Assembly: GCF_903469665.1 (NCBI RefSeq)
Contig: NZ_CAGKLC010000052.1
Location: 1-33,778, forward strand
Length of the DNA: 33,778 nt
Reading direction: 5' to 3'
DNA from: Flavobacterium sp. UGB4466
GTDB lineage: Bacteria > Bacteroidota > Bacteroidia > Flavobacteriales > Flavobacteriaceae
Below, one piece after another: positions 30,689 through 33,778 of the stretch. Both the position numbers and the translations under genes were made by a program. The notes below the pieces were generated by a model, which was given only the letters and a program-made list of their open reading frames with translations, was not told where the DNA came from and did not search any database. Position 1 is the first letter of the stretch; each line of letters begins with the position of its first letter.

Positions 30689-30751
30689 ATGAGAACCAAG
30701 AGAAATACCAGTGTTATGATGCGACGCTGTTTTAGGAAAATCCTATGTTAG
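30689..30751 (+). CDS. Possible second micro-ORF (20 aa)
   Basis: The ORF reads MRTKRNTSVMMRRCFRKILC, strongly basic with two Cys. It follows the terminator by 23 bases. The segment VMMRRC resembles TMCRM in the first leader ORF, and the DNA under them is also similar (GATGNGNCGC in both). Coding is uncertain because the ORF is so short. Confidence 0.25.
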   Translation: MRTKRNTSVMMRRCFRKILC

Positions 30752-30825
30752 AGTAAGTATCCATAAACCTTAGAAAAAAATTTTGTAAAAGATAAAATAT
30801 AATAACCCCAATTAAACGATATAAT

Positions 30826-32112
30826 ATGAGTGCAGAATTAATAAAACAGAACCCCTTTCAATCCATGATTGATCGTTTTAACATTGCCGCAGACATTCTT
30901 AGATTAGACGAATCGATCAGGCAAAAACTCCAGCGTCCGGAAAAGCAAATTGTCGTTAATTTTTCAATTACCCTGGACAACGGTTCTGAAAAGAACTTTG
31001 AAGGTTATCGTGTTATTCACAATACGGCTTTAGGGCCTTCAAAAGGTGGAATCCGATATGATAAGGGAGTGAACCTTGACGAAGTGAAAGCACTGGCTGC
31101 CTGGATGACCTGGAAATCGGCGGTAACCGGGATTCCGTTTGGAGGAGCAAAAGGCGGAATTATTTGTGATCCCACGACACTTTCTAAGAATGAGTTAGAG
31201 AAAATTACAAGAGCTTATACCAAAGCTTTAATAGATATTTTCGGACCTGAAAAAGATGTTCCGGCTCCGGACATGGGAACGGGTCCCGATGAGATGGGAT
31301 GGTTGATGGATGAGTTTTCGATACTTCACGGCAAAACAATTCACGCGGTAGTAACTGGAAAACATTTGCATTCCGGCGGTTCATTAGGCAGGGTAGAAGC
31401 AACAGGAAGAGGGGTTAGTATCATCACTTTATTAGCCCTTGAAAAATTAAAACTTAGACCTGCAAAATCTACGGTAGCCATTCAGGGTTTTGGAAATGTG
31501 GGATTGCATTCGGCCTTATTTTTATTTGAAAAAGGACTTAAAGTAGTAGCGGTTAGTGATGTTTCCGAAGCGTTTTACAATCCTGAAGGACTTAATATTC
31601 CTGAATTGATTTTGTACTACAATTTGAACAATAAAAGTATTAAAGGATATCCGAATTCAATTGCTATTAAACATGAGGATTTATTGTTGTTAGAAGTGGA
31701 TGTATTGATTCCTGCTGCCACAGAAGATGTGATTACACAAAAGAATGCTAATGATATTCGCGCTAAAATTATTGTGGAAGGTGCCAACGGACCGGTTTCT
31801 TCCGATGCAGATAAAATACTACACGATAACAATGTTTTAGTGGTTCCGGATATTTTGGCTAATGCGGGTGGCGTTACAGTTTCGTATTTTGAATGGCTTC
31901 AGAATTCGCTACTGGAGTCCTGGAGAATTCATCAGATTAATACACGCCTAGAGGACATCTTAGAAAAGGGATTTGAGACGGTTTTCAGAATTGCCGCCAA
32001 ACATAATGTAACACCGCGCATTGCAGCTTATATTATTGCGTTGAAAAAGGTAGCCGACACTCAATCTGTAAAAGAAGTGGCGCTGGATACTCCGAAATTT
32101 AAGCAGAATTAA
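30826..32112 (+). CDS. Glutamate dehydrogenase (Glu/Leu/Phe/Val dehydrogenase family)
   Basis: A 428-aa cytosolic enzyme that interconverts glutamate with 2-oxoglutarate and ammonia, using NAD(P). The substrate domain carries GPSKGGIRY (70-78) and PFGGAKGGI with the catalytic Lys109. The conserved DMGTGPDEMGWLMDE follows at about 149-163. The nucleotide-binding domain has GFGNVG (221-226). Length matches the ~420-residue hexameric class (RocG/GudB-like), and all motifs are intact. It lies downstream of a terminator-bearing leader region, which may control it. Substrate choice among glutamate and branched amino acids cannot be fully fixed by eye, but glutamate is by far the likeliest. Confidence 0.93.
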   Translation: MSAELIKQNPFQSMIDRFNIAADILRLDESIRQKLQRPEKQIVVNFSITLDNGSEKNFEGYRVIHNTALGPSKGGIRYDKGVNLDEVKALAAWMTWKSAVTGIPFGGAKGGIICDPTTLSKNELEKITRAYTKALIDIFGPEKDVPAPDMGTGPDEMGWLMDEFSILHGKTIHAVVTGKHLHSGGSLGRVEATGRGVSIITLLALEKLKLRPAKSTVAIQGFGNVGLHSALFLFEKGLKVVAVSDVSEAFYNPEGLNIPELILYYNLNNKSIKGYPNSIAIKHEDLLLLEVDVLIPAATEDVITQKNANDIRAKIIVEGANGPVSSDADKILHDNNVLVVPDILANAGGVTVSYFEWLQNSLLESWRIHQINTRLEDILEKGFETVFRIAAKHNVTPRIAAYIIALKKVADTQSVKEVALDTPKFKQN

Positions 32113-32139
32113 AAATTAGATTTTTAATAGTAAAGATTG

Positions 32140-32196
32140 TTTTCATCAATTAATAAGAAGATTTTCAGCTGAAAAGAACTTGTTGCTTGATGAAAA
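32140..32196. repeat. Nested inverted repeats after glutamate dehydrogenase
   Basis: TTTTCATCAA (32140-32149) pairs with TTGATGAAAA (32187-32196), and inside it the perfect palindrome TTTTCAGCTGAAAA spans 32162-32175. It may end transcription or be a small structured 3' UTR. Confidence 0.55.
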
Positions 32197-32271
32197 TGTC
32201 TTTGTTTTTATAAGGATATAGAAGTACTACTGCTGTGTGTTTTTTTATGAATTAAATACGTATTTTTTAAA

Positions 32272-33495
32272 ATGGAACATATTAATTTTCTAGCTTTCGC
32301 GATGCCTGCTTTTTTTCTCTTTCTTTTTTTAGAATACAAGCTTGCACAACGACGAAAGAGACCGGAAATTTTTAACTATGAAAGTTCAGTTTCAAATATT
32401 AGCATTGGCATTGCAGAACGGTTGATCAATTTGTTTGTGGCGGCCAGTTTTTACCAGTTGTATTATTTGATTTATGATAATTATCGATTTTTTGACATTT
32501 CGAATAGTGTTTTGGTGTGGATTGCCTTAATTCTTGCCACCGATTTTGTCTGGTATTGGTACCACCGATTGGGGCATGAAGTCAATTTTTTCTGGGCAGC
32601 ACACATCGTACATCATCATAGCGAAGAGTTTAATTTTACTGCGGCTGCCAGAATTACGACTTTTCAGGCCGTGATTAGAACAGGATTTTGGTGTGTACTG
32701 CCGCTTATTGGTTTTCACCCTTCTATGGTGATTACCATGCTGATTGTACACGGAGCTTATTCTTTTTTTACGCATACACAGCTTGTTGGCAGAATAAAAT
32801 GGCTGGAGTATGTTTTTGTTACGCCTTCTGTACACGGTGTGCATCACGCCTCTGATGAGAAATATCTCGATAAAAATTACGGCGATATGTTTACCTTTTG
32901 GGATCGTCTTTTCGGAACTTTTCAGGAAGAGGAAGAAAAACCAAAATACGGTTTAACACATCCACTCAAAACGTATAGTTTCTTGTGGCAGCATTTTCAT
33001 TACTATTTTGAGATTTACGAGCTGTGGAAGCGCTCAACAGGATTTAAAGCAAAATGGAAAGCGGTATTTGGCAGTCCTGCCCATATGGATCAGGATATTC
33101 GACCAACCCTAGAGAAACGTTTTCTACAGGACAAAGCGAATCCGCATCAAAGGCTTCGATTTAAGAATTATCTCTATATCCAGCTTGGGCTTTCTACGCT
33201 GCTTTTAACGGTTTTTACGTATTGTTTTGAAGGACTAAATGTCTCGGACAAAATTTTTGTACTGTTACTTATTTTGGTAACATTAGTAAATTGTGGGGCA
33301 TTATTAGAACAAAGAAGATGGATTTATTATCTGGAATACTTGAGAATTTTTATGGTAACCACTTATTTTTTATACGAAGAAAATTTGCTTTCCTTTTTCT
33401 TCATCCCGCTTGCGATTATGATTTTTGCTGAACAATTATTCTCACTTAGTAAACATTATCAGGAAGTTGTACTGCAATTGGAAACTTCTGAATAG
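32272..33495 (+). CDS. Sterol desaturase/fatty acid hydroxylase-family membrane protein
   Basis: A 407-aa integral membrane di-iron protein. The histidine boxes are HRLGH (98-102), HIVHHH (111-116) and HGVHH (188-192), which ligate the two irons in this superfamily. Membrane helices lie around 5-22, 50-67, 80-96, 140-160 and in the C-terminal ~110 residues, which form an additional hydrophobic region beyond the core. It probably hydroxylates or desaturates a lipid; the substrate is not evident. Its last ~28 codons, with the downstream hairpin, are duplicated at 33633-33778. Confidence 0.88.
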   Translation: MEHINFLAFAMPAFFLFLFLEYKLAQRRKRPEIFNYESSVSNISIGIAERLINLFVAASFYQLYYLIYDNYRFFDISNSVLVWIALILATDFVWYWYHRLGHEVNFFWAAHIVHHHSEEFNFTAAARITTFQAVIRTGFWCVLPLIGFHPSMVITMLIVHGAYSFFTHTQLVGRIKWLEYVFVTPSVHGVHHASDEKYLDKNYGDMFTFWDRLFGTFQEEEEKPKYGLTHPLKTYSFLWQHFHYYFEIYELWKRSTGFKAKWKAVFGSPAHMDQDIRPTLEKRFLQDKANPHQRLRFKNYLYIQLGLSTLLLTVFTYCFEGLNVSDKIFVLLLILVTLVNCGALLEQRRWIYYLEYLRIFMVTTYFLYEENLLSFFFIPLAIMIFAEQLFSLSKHYQEVVLQLETSE

Positions 33496-33558
33496 TATAA
33501 CTAATCGCCACGAATGCACGAATTTGTATTTCAAATAATTCGTGCATTCGTGGCGAAA
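33412..33558. repeat. Direct repeat, copy 1 (3' end of desaturase gene plus hairpin)
   Basis: This 147-base stretch comprises the last ~28 codons of the desaturase gene, its stop codon and the following hairpin (20-bp stem, 33505-33524 with 33537-33556). It recurs at 33633-33778 with three substitutions and one lost base. Confidence 0.9.
33505..33556. repeat. Perfect 20-bp inverted repeat after the desaturase gene
   Basis: TCGCCACGAATGCACGAATT and its exact complement flank a 12-base loop. Hairpins with this core recur in flavobacterial intergenic DNA. Ten bases past the stop codon; probably also stops transcription. A second copy ends at the window edge. Confidence 0.85.
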
Positions 33559-33632
33559 AAACATAGAAGTTTGTTATTTGTAGCAAACTTATAACCTTGA
33601 AACCTTTTGGAATTTTAATTTTTCAGTGCCTC

Positions 33633-33778
33633 GCGATTATGATTTTGCCGAGCAATTATTCTCACTTAGTAAACATTATCAGGAAGTTGTACTGCAATTG
33701 AAAACTTCTGAATAGTATAACTAATCGCCACGAATGCACGAATTTGTATTTCAAATAATTCGTGCATTCGTGGCGAAA
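33633..33778 (+). pseudogene. Duplicated 3' fragment of the desaturase gene (copy 2)
   Basis: The 146 bases repeat 33412-33558. One T of a T-run is lost, breaking the frame, and two of the three substitutions (GCT to GCC, GAA to GAG) are silent with respect to the parent codons; the third changes GAA to AAA. No start codon or upstream gene part is present, so it is a non-coding remnant. The repeat reaches the last base of the window and may continue. Confidence 0.85.

Larger units (their letters stand above)
30395..30825. other. Regulatory intergenic region upstream of glutamate dehydrogenase
   Basis: The 431-bp gap holds, in order, two abutting palindromes (30471-30502), a -7 promoter box (30501-30508), a 28-codon ORF (30517-30603), a strong terminator (30634-30665) and a 20-codon ORF (30689-30751), all listed separately. 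Between 30752 and 30825 I see AGGAAAATCCT-type short symmetry and A-rich DNA, with no clear promoter for the dehydrogenase. Confidence 0.55.

Noticed and set aside
32527..32847. Minus-strand ORF inside the sterol desaturase gene
   Set aside because: Antisense to the histidine-box region, rich in Arg/His/Lys as expected for a shadow frame.

Overview
The window looks like a chromosomal piece of a Flavobacterium-like member of the Bacteroidota. The DNA is AT-rich. Several promoters fit the Bacteroidota pattern (TTG or TTTG, about 19-20 nt, then TAnnTTTG). The gene families are typical of Flavobacteriia: TPR-AraC regulators, DUF4369-thioredoxin lipoproteins, KTSC proteins and CTnDOT-type Tra proteins.

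Layout. (1) Positions 1-2061 hold a small histone H1-like gene and a TPR-AraC membrane regulator, both on the minus strand. (2) Positions 2256-5453 hold a promoter and a structured leader, an unknown lipoprotein, a 76-aa membrane protein, an AraC regulator and a 397-aa protein whose C-terminus resembles RteC-type element regulators. (3) Positions 5627-15653 are a compact plus-strand operon for a Bacteroidota conjugation (type IV secretion) channel: an unknown membrane protein, TraE, TraF, TraG (VirB4 ATPase), three tandem paralogous periplasmic proteins (TraI/TerB-annotated type), TraJ, TraK, a TraL-position protein, TraM and TraN. (4) Positions 15669-19098 hold an uncharacterised element-borne protein, two paralogous winged-helix proteins bracketing an excisionase-like HTH protein, and a convergent tyrosine recombinase. 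(5) tRNA-Tyr(GTA) lies just beyond the integrase with its own promoter and terminator. Regions 2-4 read as one integrative element or its remnant. The channel has no relaxase, coupling protein or lysozyme gene within the window, and no second attachment site was seen, so the left edge is unresolved.

(6) Positions 20091-33778 look like ordinary chromosome: a thioredoxin-like lipoprotein gene split by an in-frame TGA, a J-domain/KTSC protein, small flavobacterial proteins, a YchJ-type SEC-C protein, a VWA + MoxR/ChlI-type AAA ATPase pair, a 2-oxoglutarate oxygenase, a MarR regulator coupled to a serine hydrolase, an EamA transporter, glutamate dehydrogenase and a sterol desaturase-family protein. 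The intergenic DNA here is rich in short tandem and inverted repeats.

Regulatory structure is the most interesting content. There is a hairpin abutting the lipoprotein start, a 52-nt hairpin enclosing the VWA start codon, and twin palindromes followed by a 28-codon Cys/Met-containing leader ORF, a terminator and a second micro-ORF upstream of glutamate dehydrogenase. At the right edge the end of the sterol desaturase gene is duplicated with its downstream hairpin.
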